Virus record (IMG/VR): IMGVR_UViG_3300028840_004626
Span: 30,549 to 94,548 of that record
DNA length: 64,000 nucleotides
Direction: 5' to 3' (one strand)
Source of the DNA: a virus
The translations under genes and the position numbers were made by a program. Positions 52,920-60,984 of this stretch are shown in pieces (position 1 is the stretch's first letter; each line of letters opens with the position of its first letter). The notes beneath the pieces were generated by a model, which did not search any database, was not told the origin of the DNA, and saw only the letters and a list, made by a program, of their open reading frames with translations.

Positions 52920-53857
52920 TTCTTGTAACTGGATCTGCAGGATTTATCGGATCAAACCTCTGTTACCACCTTGTTAATGATCTTGGGGCCGATGTGATCG
53001 GCATCGATAAGCTAGGCCCCGAGTCCAATAGGGGTTGGACTGAGCCCCTTGAGGCTGGACCTGGTGGCAAAAGAATGATATTTCGCCCAGTGAACTTGTG
53101 CGAGTATCATCCAGTAAAGAGATTATTCGAAGAATATCCTATTGAGCATGTAATTCACTTGGCTGCTGAGTCTCATGTGGATCGGAGCATCACCAACCCA
53201 TCCTCTTTTTGGATGTCTAACGTGATTGGCACAGAGCACCTACTGCATGCGTGCCATAAGTTTGGGGTCAAAACAGTCATCAACCAAATTACGGACGAGG
53301 TATATGGAGAACGCCCAGATGATCCAGCATGTGAAGGGGATGCGTTTGCTCCCACTTCACCCTATCCATGTTCCAAGATGGCCCAGTACTATGTAGGGAA
53401 AAGTTATCATACGACCTATGGACTACCCGTAATGTCAACTTTTCCTGTCAACTGTTATGGGCCACGCCAGTTTCACGAGAAGCTGATTCCCAAGTTCATC
53501 ACCAAGTTGATGGAAGGTGAGAAGGTACCCCTAATGGCCTCAACGCATTTTGAACGTGACTGGCTGCCAGTGGAGGACATGTGTAAGGCGCATTCCACAC
53601 TAATCAGTAAGGGTGTCCCAGGAGAAGATTATAATGTAGGGGCTTTTAATCATCACACCAATATGCAGATTACCCACAAGTTATTAGATCTGTGTGGGCG
53701 AGATGAAAATGCCATTGAAATTGTACCGGATCGCAAAGCACACGACTCGAGGTATGCGGTGACCAATCAGAAAATGAAGGATCTTGGGTGGGCCGTGACA
53801 TATGATTTCGATGACTATTTGGAATATACAGTGGAGTGGTATCGTGAACAACTTTAA
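52916..53857 (+). CDS. rmlB: dTDP-glucose 4,6-dehydratase-like enzyme
   Basis: A 313-aa protein, ATG 52916, overlapping the upstream stop (ATGA). Family marks in order are MILVTGSAGFIGSNLCYHL (GxxGxxG), HLAAESHVDRSI, ITDEVYGE with Asp127 and Glu128 as the likely dehydration pair, SPYPCSKMAQYY (Tyr150, Lys154), NCYGPRQFHEKLIPKFI, and RDWLPVEDMCKA. The 'ESHVDRSI' and 'TDEVYG' strings are hallmarks of RmlB rather than of simple epimerases. The product, dTDP-4-keto-6-deoxyglucose, is the branch point for rhamnose and amino sugars. No rmlC or rmlD is seen here, while an aminotransferase and an acetyltransferase are. RmlB proteins of cells are usually slightly longer (about 340-360 aa). Confidence 0.88.
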   Translation: MILVTGSAGFIGSNLCYHLVNDLGADVIGIDKLGPESNRGWTEPLEAGPGGKRMIFRPVNLCEYHPVKRLFEEYPIEHVIHLAAESHVDRSITNPSSFWMSNVIGTEHLLHACHKFGVKTVINQITDEVYGERPDDPACEGDAFAPTSPYPCSKMAQYYVGKSYHTTYGLPVMSTFPVNCYGPRQFHEKLIPKFITKLMEGEKVPLMASTHFERDWLPVEDMCKAHSTLISKGVPGEDYNVGAFNHHTNMQITHKLLDLCGRDENAIEIVPDRKAHDSRYAVTNQKMKDLGWAVTYDFDDYLEYTVEWYREQL

Positions 53858-54272
53858 TATTGATCATGTAGGATGGATTACCGGCGACGTTGAACTGTTT
53901 GAGAAGTTTTGGGTTGGTGTTCTGGGCTATGCGTTTGTTCGAGAAACCTATATTGAGGAAGAAGCCTGCTTCAACCTGTTTGAGCGTACGTCGGGCGCTC
54001 GTATTAGGCGTTATCGACGTGATGGCGCTGGACCCGATATTGAGATTCATTGCTTTGATCAGGGTCCGCGTCCCAGGCTGCAGGCCTTTGACGCATTCGG
54101 TATCAACCATATCTGTTTGCATACGGGTGGTCCAGGCAGTCGCAGAGAGCTTGTGTCTGAGCTTCCTGGCGACGTGAAGGTCCACATCTACGATAATCCT
54201 AAGGGTTGGGAAAATATTTTTATTCAAGACTATGAGGGTAATTGGGTCGAGCTGAGAGAGAACTTTGCCTAA
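53844..54272 (+). CDS. VOC-fold (glyoxalase/dioxygenase superfamily) protein
   Basis: A 142-aa protein. GTG 53844 is chosen because it gives the normal VOC start NNFNIDHVGWITGDVELFEK, with GGAGTG 9-14 bases upstream; it overlaps the rmlB end by 14 bases. The two beta-alpha-beta-beta-beta halves are visible: IDHVG-F-FW--LGY, then INHICLHTGG and NWVELREN. Putative metal ligands are His (IDHVG), Glu (DIEIHCF), His (INHIC) and Glu (WVELRE). VOC members include epimerases, isomerases and lyases. In this setting an epimerisation or isomerisation of a sugar intermediate is conceivable, but the substrate is not indicated by sequence. Confidence 0.75.
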   Translation: MNNFNIDHVGWITGDVELFEKFWVGVLGYAFVRETYIEEEACFNLFERTSGARIRRYRRDGAGPDIEIHCFDQGPRPRLQAFDAFGINHICLHTGGPGSRRELVSELPGDVKVHIYDNPKGWENIFIQDYEGNWVELRENFA

Positions 54273-55011
54273 GCCAACAGTATCACGTAGATTTATTTCA
54301 CTACCCAAGTGTGGTCGCACCTGGCAAGAGGTACGCATGCAGCTTTTTTTGGACCATATTATGCAGTGTCCGTCTCCAGAAAAGGAGATGAGGGCTCGCA
54401 TAGCCCTAGATCACTTTGGGTTTGGGAAGCCCGGCATCGAACAATATAATCCAAACCTCGCTAAGTTTGCGCCTGGTGCCCACTTGTTCGTGGCTCTACG
54501 TGATGCAAAAGAAGTAATTAATTCTACCTATTGGCGTCTTCGTGGGCGCCCAAACATTGTGTTGCCCAAGTCTATTGACGAGTTTGCAGTAGGGTCTAGG
54601 GGCATGGCCAGGTTTTGCGCTTATCTTGAGAAGCTATGTCGCCTTCTCAAGAAAAGTACATACCAGTTTACCTGGATTTATTATGAGGATTTGTTCATGC
54701 CACAGTCACTCCACTTAGTGCCCGAGATGTTGGGGATGGACTATTCTTTATCTGAAACTGAAGTAGGCTTTCTTCACCAATATAGTTCTATAGACACCAT
54801 TTATCGTATCGTGAAACAGAGACAGGGTACCCGGGAGGAAAAAGGCATTTATCGCAACCTACAGCTGCCCATAGATCCAAAGCACGGGCATATTCGCCGG
54901 GGTGTACGCGAGGATTATAAGCAGCACATGTCTCCCAAGACCCAGCAGGCCATTGACGACTATCTAGACTCAGAATGTAAACTACAACAGTATAGGGAAA
55001 GATATTTATAA
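54265..55011 (+). CDS. Sulfotransferase-fold protein (copy 1)
   Basis: A 248-aa protein, TTG 54265, overlapping the upstream gene by 8 bases. Residues about 10-23 (FISLPKCGRTWQEVRM) fit the 5'-phosphosulfate loop of sulfotransferases (compare 'YPKSGTTW'). LFVALRDAKEVINSTYWRLR fits the 3'-phosphate-binding 'RdPkDvxxSxy' region, and FTWIYYEDLFM the 'YEDL' strand. It would move sulfate from PAPS to a hydroxyl or amino group, here probably of a sugar. It is clearly related to the protein at 61510-62214 (shared SGRxWQExRM...LFL and the C-terminal Q/EYRERY). A kinase or other enzyme on the same fold is less likely. The stop overlaps the next start by one base. Confidence 0.75.
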   Translation: MPKPTVSRRFISLPKCGRTWQEVRMQLFLDHIMQCPSPEKEMRARIALDHFGFGKPGIEQYNPNLAKFAPGAHLFVALRDAKEVINSTYWRLRGRPNIVLPKSIDEFAVGSRGMARFCAYLEKLCRLLKKSTYQFTWIYYEDLFMPQSLHLVPEMLGMDYSLSETEVGFLHQYSSIDTIYRIVKQRQGTREEKGIYRNLQLPIDPKHGHIRRGVREDYKQHMSPKTQQAIDDYLDSECKLQQYRERYL

Positions 55012-55598
55012 TGTCTAATCCGGTATTTACTACGTCCTATATGAATGACGCAGCAGATAACTTTTTAACATCATTTGCGCGACTTATTGATCCTAATTTA
55101 GCTATTGAATTAGGAGCTCAACAGGGACATAGCGCTGTCAATATCAGTATGGGCATGAGGGTAGATGCTACTTTTGTAACCTACGATTTGTTTGACCCAC
55201 AGTATGCACAGCCTCCGCACGGACCAACACATGCCAGCATGGAAGGAGTTCAGAACAACCTAAGGCGCGCACAACCCGTGTGTGACTGGGAAGTTAGGCG
55301 CGGCAGCATAGAGGAAATCATTGTCGATTATCCAGATGGTTTTGATCTTTTTCATTTAGATATCTGCAATCACTATGAGAATGCCAAGCCAGTTCTGGAA
55401 CAGATTGCGCCATTAGTTTCAACAGCCATGATTATAGAGGGTGGCATTTATAATCAGTGGCAAAAGCAGTGTGGGTTTAAGCCATGGCACCCGATTCTCG
55501 ATGAAGCCTGGTTTCGTAAACACTGGAAAAGTATTACGATTGCTCTCAATGATCACAATGCTATTACGCTCGCCACAAGGAAGCGTCAAGGAGATTAA
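55011..55598 (+). CDS. SAM-dependent methyltransferase-like protein (copy 1)
   Basis: A 195-aa protein, ATG 55011. The cofactor-loop region LAIELGAQQGHSAVNI (residues about 30-45), VTYDLFDPQYAQPPHG with the acidic residue after strand 2, and GFDLFHLDICNHYENAKPVL resemble Methyltransf_24-type class I enzymes. These often act on sugars or cephalosporin-like substrates. It is related to the 180-aa protein at 60971 (shared 'Y-DxFDxxQY', 'DLFHxDxxN', 'xLLEGG / IIEGG'). In both places the gene adjoins a sulfotransferase-like gene, so methylation and sulfation probably act on the same glycan. Confidence 0.65.
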   Translation: MSNPVFTTSYMNDAADNFLTSFARLIDPNLAIELGAQQGHSAVNISMGMRVDATFVTYDLFDPQYAQPPHGPTHASMEGVQNNLRRAQPVCDWEVRRGSIEEIIVDYPDGFDLFHLDICNHYENAKPVLEQIAPLVSTAMIIEGGIYNQWQKQCGFKPWHPILDEAWFRKHWKSITIALNDHNAITLATRKRQGD

Positions 55599-55600
55599 GG

Positions 55601-56779
55601 ATGATTAGCGTATGTTGTTGTATTTTTAATGCTAAATGGGATGTGCAGACTCTCATTGAGGCGTGTGAATATCATAACGACCCGGCAGAATTTGAGATTG
55701 TGGTAACCCTGGATGACCGGGTAGAAGATGGCTCTCTAGAATTATTGCGCGACCTGCAGACGAGATATGATAACCTAAAGGTAGTCGTTCACACTGACGA
55801 GGATACTATCGAATATATGTCGGCTGCTCTGGATTATTATCATCGACGACAATTTTTCAATGAGGAGATTCGCGTTGGTATGCGTGATGCGTTAGAGAGA
55901 TACAAGAAAGGCGAGCTGCTTAATAAGAGCAAGGCTTTTCTGTGGCAAAGCTCAGGGATCTTGTATAACAAAGCCGTAGAGGCATCTAGTGGCGATGTCA
56001 TTCTCGTTACCCCGGGAGACTTCCTGTATCTTTTTGGATTGGGCAACCTAGAAAGGTTCGTGAGAAAACATGCCATAGGGGATATATTTTATGCATCGCC
56101 CCCTGCCATATGGGCAAGAGTTAATAATATGGACCCGGAGTGGCTCAGGAGGCATATTAACGAGGTGCACAATGATGCTCAAAAGGCACGCCCAGGTTTT
56201 CGCTGGGATAGTCGAGAAACCTTTAGAGATTACTTGCGATATCCTCCACAATTATCCGATTTCAATTTGCCAGATTTTCGTAATAACCGTATGATCAACT
56301 TTACAGATCCTGATTTTCTCGACAAATCTCGCCAGTTCTGTATCGAATCTATGACTCAGGGCGGGGTTCAGTGCAATCCTAAGTTTCATGGGTGTCATGT
56401 GATGACGCGAAAGACCTTCGAGATGATTGGTGGATTTACTGAGGAGTGGATTCATCGCGCCTTTCCAGATGACAAGATGACTTACCTGGGTTCTAGGATC
56501 GGTGGACATACAGAACTTCCCCCACAATTTGCTTTTGCCTGGCTTGGCAATGGAGAGTTGTTGCCTGGCCACGGGCCGGGATATGAAGATGCCTGGAAGG
56601 TGGAGCTGCCAAAGGTAGATCCATTATGGGATAAACATCCAATACCCCCTCGGGTTCACAAAGTATATTTACACGACAAGATTGTAAAAGAGAAACATAT
56701 GAATGACCTGGTGCGCAAAAGCTTTGGTACTAATACTCCACCGATAAGGATAGGAACATGCAAAAGGATCGACTCTTAA
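55601..56779 (+). CDS. GT2-like (GT-A fold) glycosyltransferase
   Basis: A 392-aa protein, ATG 55601 behind AAGGAGATTAAGG. It begins ISVCCCIFNAKWDVQTLIEA, followed by FEIVVTLDDRVEDGSLELLR, the usual GT2 start. Residues 85-140 hold an inserted charged helix. GDVILVTPGDFLYLFGLGNL is where a DxD motif would sit, but it reads 'TPGD', so the metal site may differ or the enzyme may use another acidic pair. The C-terminal half includes FEMIGGFTEEWIHRAFPDD, like the 'GGFdE....eD' acceptor-site motif of GT2. Its last 22 bases overlap the next gene. Confidence 0.7.
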   Translation: MISVCCCIFNAKWDVQTLIEACEYHNDPAEFEIVVTLDDRVEDGSLELLRDLQTRYDNLKVVVHTDEDTIEYMSAALDYYHRRQFFNEEIRVGMRDALERYKKGELLNKSKAFLWQSSGILYNKAVEASSGDVILVTPGDFLYLFGLGNLERFVRKHAIGDIFYASPPAIWARVNNMDPEWLRRHINEVHNDAQKARPGFRWDSRETFRDYLRYPPQLSDFNLPDFRNNRMINFTDPDFLDKSRQFCIESMTQGGVQCNPKFHGCHVMTRKTFEMIGGFTEEWIHRAFPDDKMTYLGSRIGGHTELPPQFAFAWLGNGELLPGHGPGYEDAWKVELPKVDPLWDKHPIPPRVHKVYLHDKIVKEKHMNDLVRKSFGTNTPPIRIGTCKRIDS

Positions 56780-57660
56780 TTCTATCTAATCACTATAGGC
56801 GCAGTGCGTTTTTTGAGGATACAATACGGCTGCTATATGATGCCGGATACCAGAATGTCTGGATTCAGGATACTGGCCATGAGACATGGGGGCCCTATCA
56901 GGGGCCCAGTCGGATATATGATAAGCCAGGACATTATACGTATGACTCTGGCATGGTTAATTTGAAAAACCAGATCCCGCGAGGGTCTGGCCCATGCGAC
57001 GTAATTCTATTTATTGACAACGACTGTTTCCTAAATAATCTAGATAATTTTCAAACCTATTTGCAAGAATTTTTGGATGGAGGATATGATTATGCATGCC
57101 ATTTTGCCCATCCCTGTTATTACAAAAATTATAGGTTTGAAGGCAAAGAAATCTTGCCCGTTAACAACCAGACTTTTCATCCGTCTGATGACAAGCCGGG
57201 TTTTGCTCCAGATCCACACTGGGAAAATGCGTATATGCTTATCGCCAAGTCAACATGGGATGCCCTAACCCCACAGGAAATGTCACATGGTAGACTATGG
57301 ACTAGGGGATTGGTTCGGACAGGGGCGCGATTGGGTACACATAGCTGCAAATATAAGTTATCGTTTAGTCACTTTGGGCCTGGATGGTTCCATGTGGGCA
57401 ACCTGATGGGCACCCATATTGCTTTGGAAAAGATGATTAAGGTGGAACGAAAATTTAATCCTGAGTCGCGCATGAATATGGCTCGCTTAGGCTATTTTAT
57501 TGTTCAAAGGGACATATATGGCAAAGACATATATCCCAAGTACATTAATGGCAACCTTAATCAGATTATCAAAATGGTTGGGGGCAGGCAGATAGCAATA
57601 GACGCATGGGAACAGCTAGTATCTGGAACTTGTATGGAACACTGGGAGAAATTGTCATGA
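56758..57660 (+). CDS. Predicted GT-A-like glycosyltransferase (pair A, copy 1)
   Basis: A 300-aa protein, ATG 56758, 22 bases inside the end of the previous gene. It opens with LLILSNHYRRSAFFEDTIRL and then YQNVWIQDTGHETWGPYQG. A DND motif in DVILFIDNDCFLNN fits the metal-binding DxD of GT-A enzymes. Further conserved parts are PHWENAYMLIAKSTWDAL, GPGWFHVGNLMG and the ending SGTCMEHWEKLS. It aligns along its length with 62198-63097, so these are paralogues. I do not know a named family. The glycosyltransferase call rests on the DxD-like motif and context. Confidence 0.55.
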   Translation: MQKDRLLILSNHYRRSAFFEDTIRLLYDAGYQNVWIQDTGHETWGPYQGPSRIYDKPGHYTYDSGMVNLKNQIPRGSGPCDVILFIDNDCFLNNLDNFQTYLQEFLDGGYDYACHFAHPCYYKNYRFEGKEILPVNNQTFHPSDDKPGFAPDPHWENAYMLIAKSTWDALTPQEMSHGRLWTRGLVRTGARLGTHSCKYKLSFSHFGPGWFHVGNLMGTHIALEKMIKVERKFNPESRMNMARLGYFIVQRDIYGKDIYPKYINGNLNQIIKMVGGRQIAIDAWEQLVSGTCMEHWEKLS

Positions 57661-58775
57661 AACAGAATATTCCCCTTTTTAAAGTTAGAATGACTGGTGG
57701 TGCAGCGGAAGCCGTGAAGGCGACAGTAGAGTCTGGCTGGATTGGGCAGGGGCCTCGAGTAGAGGAGTTCGAAAGGGGCTTGGTGGACTATATTCAATAC
57801 CCCCATCTGGTTACGTTAAACAGCGCCACATCTGCATTGCAGCTAGGGCTCAGATTGGCTGGCGTGAGGCCGTATGACCAAGTTCTAAGCTCACCCCTGA
57901 CTTGTTTCGCAACCAACACTCCGATATTAGCTAGCCATGCAACAATTAAATGGGCCGATGTGGACCCGCAGACCTGTAATATTGACATCGACGATGTGGT
58001 CAAGAAAGTGTCAGATGATACAGCGGCCATATTGTTTGTTCATTGGGGTGGTGTGCCCGTGGACGTAGAACAATTGGTTAGTAGAGTAACTGATAAATTG
58101 GGCAAGTGTCCTCCTATCATTGAGGATTGTGCTCATAGCATGGGCAGTTATTATAAGGGCGGCACTCATCACGTAGGCACCAATGGTAATTTTGGGGCTT
58201 TTTCTTTCCAGGCCATCAAACACCTGACAACAGCAGATGGAGGGATGTTGACTATGGCCCCCGAATTTCATAGACGGGCTAAGCTAATGCGCTGGTACGG
58301 AATTGATCGCGATAACCCTAATAAAAAGGATTTCCGCAGCGAACTGCCTGTTGAGGAATGGGGATATAAATTTCATATGAATGATGTCGCTGCGGTAATG
58401 GGCATCGAAAATCTTAAAACTCTCGATGAGGCCGTAGATCGACATCGTGACAATGCAGCATATTATGATCAGGAGCTCAGGGGTTTAGATGGGTTGGGCT
58501 TTTTTGATATTCCAGAAGGCTCGCGTCCCGCATATTGGTTATATACGATGAAGGTAGAACGTCGCGAAGACTTCATGAGGCATCTTAGGGACCATGGCAT
58601 TGTTGCAAGCAGAACACATGAACGCAATGATATTCATCCATGTGTAGAAAGATTCCAGGTTGAGCTGCCCAAATTAGATTCCTTTAATACGAAGGTGTGT
58701 TGTATCCCGGTGGGGTGGTGGGTATCTGATGAAGACCGCGAATATATTGTTGAGGTAATCAAACAAGGATGGTAA
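57657..58775 (+). CDS. DegT/DnrJ/EryC1 sugar aminotransferase
   Basis: A 372-aa protein. ATG 57657 overlaps the upstream stop (ATGA); an earlier in-frame start would add residues foreign to the family. Family marks are SGWIGQGPRVEEFERGLVDY, LNSATSALQLGLRLAGVRPYD, WADVDPQTCNIDIDDV, IIEDCAHSMGSYYKG, and FGAFSFQAIKHLTTADGGML, where Lys188 is the likely PLP lysine. EEWGYKFHMNDVAAVMGIEN completes the pattern. Such enzymes aminate keto-sugar nucleotides. With RmlB upstream and a GNAT enzyme downstream, amination of dTDP-4-keto-6-deoxyglucose at C4 (as by WecE/RffA or VioA) is the simplest reading. A C3 enzyme would need a ketoisomerase that I do not see. Confidence 0.88.
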   Translation: MKQNIPLFKVRMTGGAAEAVKATVESGWIGQGPRVEEFERGLVDYIQYPHLVTLNSATSALQLGLRLAGVRPYDQVLSSPLTCFATNTPILASHATIKWADVDPQTCNIDIDDVVKKVSDDTAAILFVHWGGVPVDVEQLVSRVTDKLGKCPPIIEDCAHSMGSYYKGGTHHVGTNGNFGAFSFQAIKHLTTADGGMLTMAPEFHRRAKLMRWYGIDRDNPNKKDFRSELPVEEWGYKFHMNDVAAVMGIENLKTLDEAVDRHRDNAAYYDQELRGLDGLGFFDIPEGSRPAYWLYTMKVERREDFMRHLRDHGIVASRTHERNDIHPCVERFQVELPKLDSFNTKVCCIPVGWWVSDEDREYIVEVIKQGW

Positions 58776-59611
58776 TGAAGCGGTTTGATTATGTATATAT
58801 TCTGTGTATTTGGCCAGGACGCAACCGCGTATTACATACAGCGCGTGCCCACATGAACTTCTTGCGCCAATATGAATATCTCAAGGACCGGGTCTACCCA
58901 AGATTCGTAGACGCAAGAGTCAAGACCACGGGAGACAAGAGTGTTTTGCTAGTTGTAGCCATACGTGGAGACTTGTGTCCAGATTACGAGAGGCAGGTCC
59001 AGGAAGCTTTCGATGGCCTATGTATGCCAAGCAATATTCATCTCAAAGTTGTACGTCATACCAATTGGGGAGGCACCATAGGTAGTCTCTGGGATGTATG
59101 GAAGGATGTGCTCAAGGGTAAAATTGTTTCTCAATATGTGAGTGTGTCTGAAGACGACTACATAAGCAGCAACTGGTCTTTGCGGGAACGATTATTAGAA
59201 CTGGGGTATATCTATGTGGGCATGATTTTATCACAGAAACATTGTGGCCACCTATATTGGGTTAGCAAGCATGGCTATCGGACTTTGCATCGGAATGATC
59301 GACCTGTTATTGGCAATGCCCTGAATTTTATACACGCAAAATACGGGTATGAGAACCTGGACTGGACAGACGGGGGTTTTTATTTTATGAAATATGAGTC
59401 TCTTCAGGCGATTGAGAACAAGATTGGCATATTTACCAAGGCCCCAAAGGACAAACCCTATAACCATACTCGTGATGGGATGTATTTTGGCGAAGCAGGT
59501 TTTCCAACAGAATTACAGGCTGCCGGATTTAAGATTATAGGTCTGGGCCCGGAATCACATCGCCCTTATCGCAATTTGGGCAGGGCTCCAGAGCTATTTT
59601 TTAGGATTTAA
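58775..59611 (+). CDS. Predicted GT-A-like glycosyltransferase (pair B, copy 1)
   Basis: A 278-aa protein. ATG 58775 is preferred to ATG 58769 because AAGGA at 58765-58769 is then correctly spaced and it overlaps the aminotransferase stop by one base. It begins MKRFDYVYILCIWPGRNRVL. SVLLVVAIRGDLCPDYERQV, then NWGGTIGSLWDVWKDVLKG, and VSEDDYISSNWSLRERLLEL, in which EDD may be the metal-binding motif. The C-terminus has WTDGGFYFMKYESLQ and FGEAGFPTELQAAGFKI. The protein at 60148 is the same length and shares all these blocks. The family is not known to me; a glycosyltransferase or related sugar-handling role is inferred. Confidence 0.5.
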   Translation: MKRFDYVYILCIWPGRNRVLHTARAHMNFLRQYEYLKDRVYPRFVDARVKTTGDKSVLLVVAIRGDLCPDYERQVQEAFDGLCMPSNIHLKVVRHTNWGGTIGSLWDVWKDVLKGKIVSQYVSVSEDDYISSNWSLRERLLELGYIYVGMILSQKHCGHLYWVSKHGYRTLHRNDRPVIGNALNFIHAKYGYENLDWTDGGFYFMKYESLQAIENKIGIFTKAPKDKPYNHTRDGMYFGEAGFPTELQAAGFKIIGLGPESHRPYRNLGRAPELFFRI

Positions 59612-59612
59612 A

Positions 59613-60161
59613 ATGTTCCATGATGGAGACCTATACATACGACCAGTGGTTCGAGATGACCTAGATTTCTTAAGGTATCTACGCAGTGATCCCGCTGTAT
59701 GGAGTCAACTAGGAACCCTTGTGGCCCCTACCGAGGCTAGCCAAGAGGCATGGCTGTCATCACTTAAGGATTCGAGGAAGCAATATCACATCATTGCATC
59801 GGACAAATTTGTCTATCCGGTAGGCTTAGCGCGCATGGATGAAATTGATCACCAGAATCGATCTATACGAATTGGTGCTGATATTGCTAAGGAATTTCGT
59901 GGCCAGGGCCTTGGGACCCAGACCTACAATCTGCTTTTGAGATATTGCTTTGATTTTCTCAACATGCATCGTGTCTGGCTAGCCGTAATGAACACGAATG
60001 CTATTGCGTTGGGACTATACAAGAAGATGGGTTTTCGAGAAGAGGGACGACAAAGGGATGCCATTTTCCGTAATGGTATTTATAATGACTATATCCTTAT
60101 GTCGATACTCGAGGATGAATATCGAGCAGAAATTCAACAGGAAAAAGATGCTAAGGCGTAA
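59613..60161 (+). CDS. GNAT-family N-acetyltransferase
   Basis: A 182-aa protein, ATG 59613. It has the RimJ/PseH/WecD-type GNAT layout: LYIRPVVRDDLDFLRYLRSD at the start, then YPVGLARMDEIDHQNRSIRI, and the acetyl-CoA loop KEFRGQGLGTQTYNLLLRYC (R96-G97-Q98-G99-L100-G101). VWLAVMNTNAIALGLYKKMG, followed by FREEGRQRDAIFRNGIYND, is the usual C-terminal motif. Between an amino-sugar aminotransferase and a glycosyltransferase-like gene, it probably acetylates the new amino group of the dTDP-sugar, as WecD or PseH does. It could instead modify a protein or ribosome, but context argues against that. It overlaps the next gene by 14 bases. Confidence 0.85.
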   Translation: MFHDGDLYIRPVVRDDLDFLRYLRSDPAVWSQLGTLVAPTEASQEAWLSSLKDSRKQYHIIASDKFVYPVGLARMDEIDHQNRSIRIGADIAKEFRGQGLGTQTYNLLLRYCFDFLNMHRVWLAVMNTNAIALGLYKKMGFREEGRQRDAIFRNGIYNDYILMSILEDEYRAEIQQEKDAKA

Positions 60162-60984
60162 ATATCATTATGTTTATATGACATGTATATTTGCAGGATC
60201 TCGCCGGGGGGCAGGCAATGTGCGTCGCCACCTGCAGTTTGTATGCAATTACAACCATCTTCAGGATGGCAAGAAGCGGGTGTTGTTCGTGGTGTCAGTT
60301 CGTGGTGATCACGAAGAATATGAGAGGCAGGTTACCCAGGCTTTGTTTGAAGAAAATACTCGTCCCGACTACGTAGATATTGTTTGCCTCAAGGATGAAA
60401 ACTGGGGTATGCTAGTTGGTGCACTATGGGATACATGGAGATTTCTCAAGAAAGAAAATATCAAGTCTAAGTACGTGCTGGCATGTGAGGATGATTGGCT
60501 GTTTAGTCACTGGCCCCACAGGGCACGCCTTCTCAAGCGCAAGGGATATATATATGTAGGCATGTTTAGTTACATTAACATGAAGAGGGAACCACTGAAA
60601 TATGCGCGCTACCTACAAAACGGGGTTAAGGAAAGTCGGTGTGATGGCGGTTGGGGTCGCGTTGTTACTCACTTTAAGCCCAACAAGAGGATATGGACGG
60701 ATGGCGGATTGTATTTCATGAAGTACGACGCCCTACAAAAAATGGAAGATGCCATGGGGGTATTTACGAAAGCGCCACGTCACTTTGACAAGGGAATACA
60801 CGGAGTGGACTTTGGGGAAGTTGGTTTCCCAACCGAGCTCCATCACTTAGGATTCAGATTTCGTGCCTTTACGGAGGCGTATGAGGTATTTGATGGCTTT
60901 AGGTGGGTGGACATGTCTAGTTGGCGAATTAAAGGCCAGATCCCATCCTATCTTTTAGAGGACAGAACCAATGAACTTATGTAG
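60148..60984 (+). CDS. Predicted GT-A-like glycosyltransferase (pair B, copy 2)
   Basis: A 278-aa protein. ATG 60148 is chosen because AGGA (60139-60142) is well spaced and the start then aligns with its paralogue; earlier ATGs lie well inside the acetyltransferase gene. It shares with 58775-59611 the blocks YHYVYMTCIFAGSRRG, RVLFVVSVRGDHEEYERQV, ENWGMLVGALWDTW, CEDDWLFSHWPHRARLLKRK and GYIYVGM, WTDGGLYFMKYDALQ and FGEVGFPTELHHLGF. The EDD motif is kept in both. The protein length is identical (278 aa), which supports both chosen starts. The function is inferred as for copy 1. Confidence 0.5.
   Translation: MLRRKYHYVYMTCIFAGSRRGAGNVRRHLQFVCNYNHLQDGKKRVLFVVSVRGDHEEYERQVTQALFEENTRPDYVDIVCLKDENWGMLVGALWDTWRFLKKENIKSKYVLACEDDWLFSHWPHRARLLKRKGYIYVGMFSYINMKREPLKYARYLQNGVKESRCDGGWGRVVTHFKPNKRIWTDGGLYFMKYDALQKMEDAMGVFTKAPRHFDKGIHGVDFGEVGFPTELHHLGFRFRAFTEAYEVFDGFRWVDMSSWRIKGQIPSYLLEDRTNELM

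Noticed and set aside
51199-52960. Longer N-termini for the rmlA-like, epimerase and rmlB-like genes
   Set aside because: The upstream in-frame starts would add 7-11 residues before the standard first strand and glycine loop and extend overlaps into the preceding genes. The inner ATGs at 51226, 51942 and 52916 give family-typical starts.
51226-53857. A dTDP-rhamnose pathway
   Set aside because: Only the first two steps are present. No RmlC (cupin) or RmlD is visible in the window, whereas an aminotransferase and an acetyltransferase are. The missing genes could still lie outside.
53844-54272. Bleomycin/fosfomycin resistance protein
   Set aside because: The VOC fold is shared by many enzymes, and context in a sugar operon gives no support for drug resistance.
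53670-54401. Open frame of 243 codons on the - strand
   Set aside because: It runs opposite the end of rmlB, the VOC gene and the start of a sulfotransferase gene, all with convincing motifs. The antisense translation is low in structure and has no family marks.
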